From Oliverpabstia intestinalis (GTDB lineage Bacteria; Bacillota; Clostridia; Lachnospirales; Lachnospiraceae), in NCBI RefSeq assembly GCF_009696065.1, contig NZ_VUMS01000023.1, positions 1-44,130 of the forward strand: DNA of 44,130 nucleotides, written 5' to 3'. Positions within the stretch are counted from its first letter, which is position 1. The number at the start of each line of letters is the position of its first letter. Below, in pieces: positions 44,095 to 44,130 of the stretch. The notes beneath the pieces are model-generated. The model did no database searches and had not been told where the DNA came from. It worked only from the letters and a program-made list of their open reading frames with translations. Made by a program: the position numbers and the translations under genes.

Positions 44095-44130
44095 ATGGCA
44101 CGCCCTAAGAAAAATAGAGTTCAATTATCT
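44095..44130 (+). CDS. Start of a transposase-like gene, possibly IS630 family (partial)
   Basis: TGGAGG is followed by ATG at 44095 and MARPKKNRVQLS up to the window edge. This N-terminus is like IS630-family transposases of gut Clostridia, by memory, and only 12 codons are visible. The DNA from about 44008 (GTACTGACACG) would be the left end of that element. Confidence 0.45.
   Translation, partial: MARPKKNRVQLS

Overview
This window looks like the replication-origin region of a low-to-moderate GC Firmicute of the family Lachnospiraceae (Blautia/Ruminococcus/Dorea-like; the genus cannot be fixed from the sequence alone). The evidence is the gene order around dnaA, the Spo0J-type ParB, and the DUF4446 and DUF3881 genes.

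Left arm (1-9.8 kb, minus strand, read away from the origin): dnaA, dnaN, yaaA, recF, gyrB, gyrA, plsC, then tRNA-Ser(GCT) with its own consensus promoter. At the left edge are three tandem promoters and a boxA-like leader that should drive an rRNA operon lying just outside the window. DnaA-box clusters lie on both sides of dnaA. The dnaA-dnaN gap also has a DnaA-trio-like tract and an AT-rich stretch, so it is the likely unwinding site.

Right arm (10-34 kb, mostly plus strand): rpmH, rnpA, yidD, yidC, jag, mnmE, mnmG and rsmG; a four-gene gliding-type ABC exporter cluster (ATPase, permease, GldG-like, DUF4340); a head-on MBOAT/DHHW pair that probably O-acylates a surface polymer; a head-on alpha/beta hydrolase; chromosomal parA-parB with three parS sites; then DUF4446, serS and DUF3881. 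Several intergenic spaces hold MITE-like elements: a family with GTAACTGTTCAGTA ends, a TA-flanked 164-bp palindromic element, and a 144-bp giant hairpin.

Accessory region (34.2-44.1 kb): a broken tRNA-Arg copy and an intact tRNA-Arg(CCT) precede a plasmid/ICE-like module, ParB-ParA-ParB followed by two RepA_N initiator-like proteins. Upstream of it is a cluster of AGCTAA half-sites, and inside the second parB gene is a 27-bp palindrome; both are candidate partition or replication sites. After it come small ICE-type genes, an XRE regulator broken by an amber codon, a Cys-rich lipoprotein, MmcQ/YjbR and YaiI/YqxD genes, and a recombined boundary: an IS256 remnant fused to a truncated ICE gene, an ICE sigma-like factor, and an IS3 element interrupted by an apparently IS630-like element that runs off the right edge. 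No integrase, relaxase or CRISPR array is visible.
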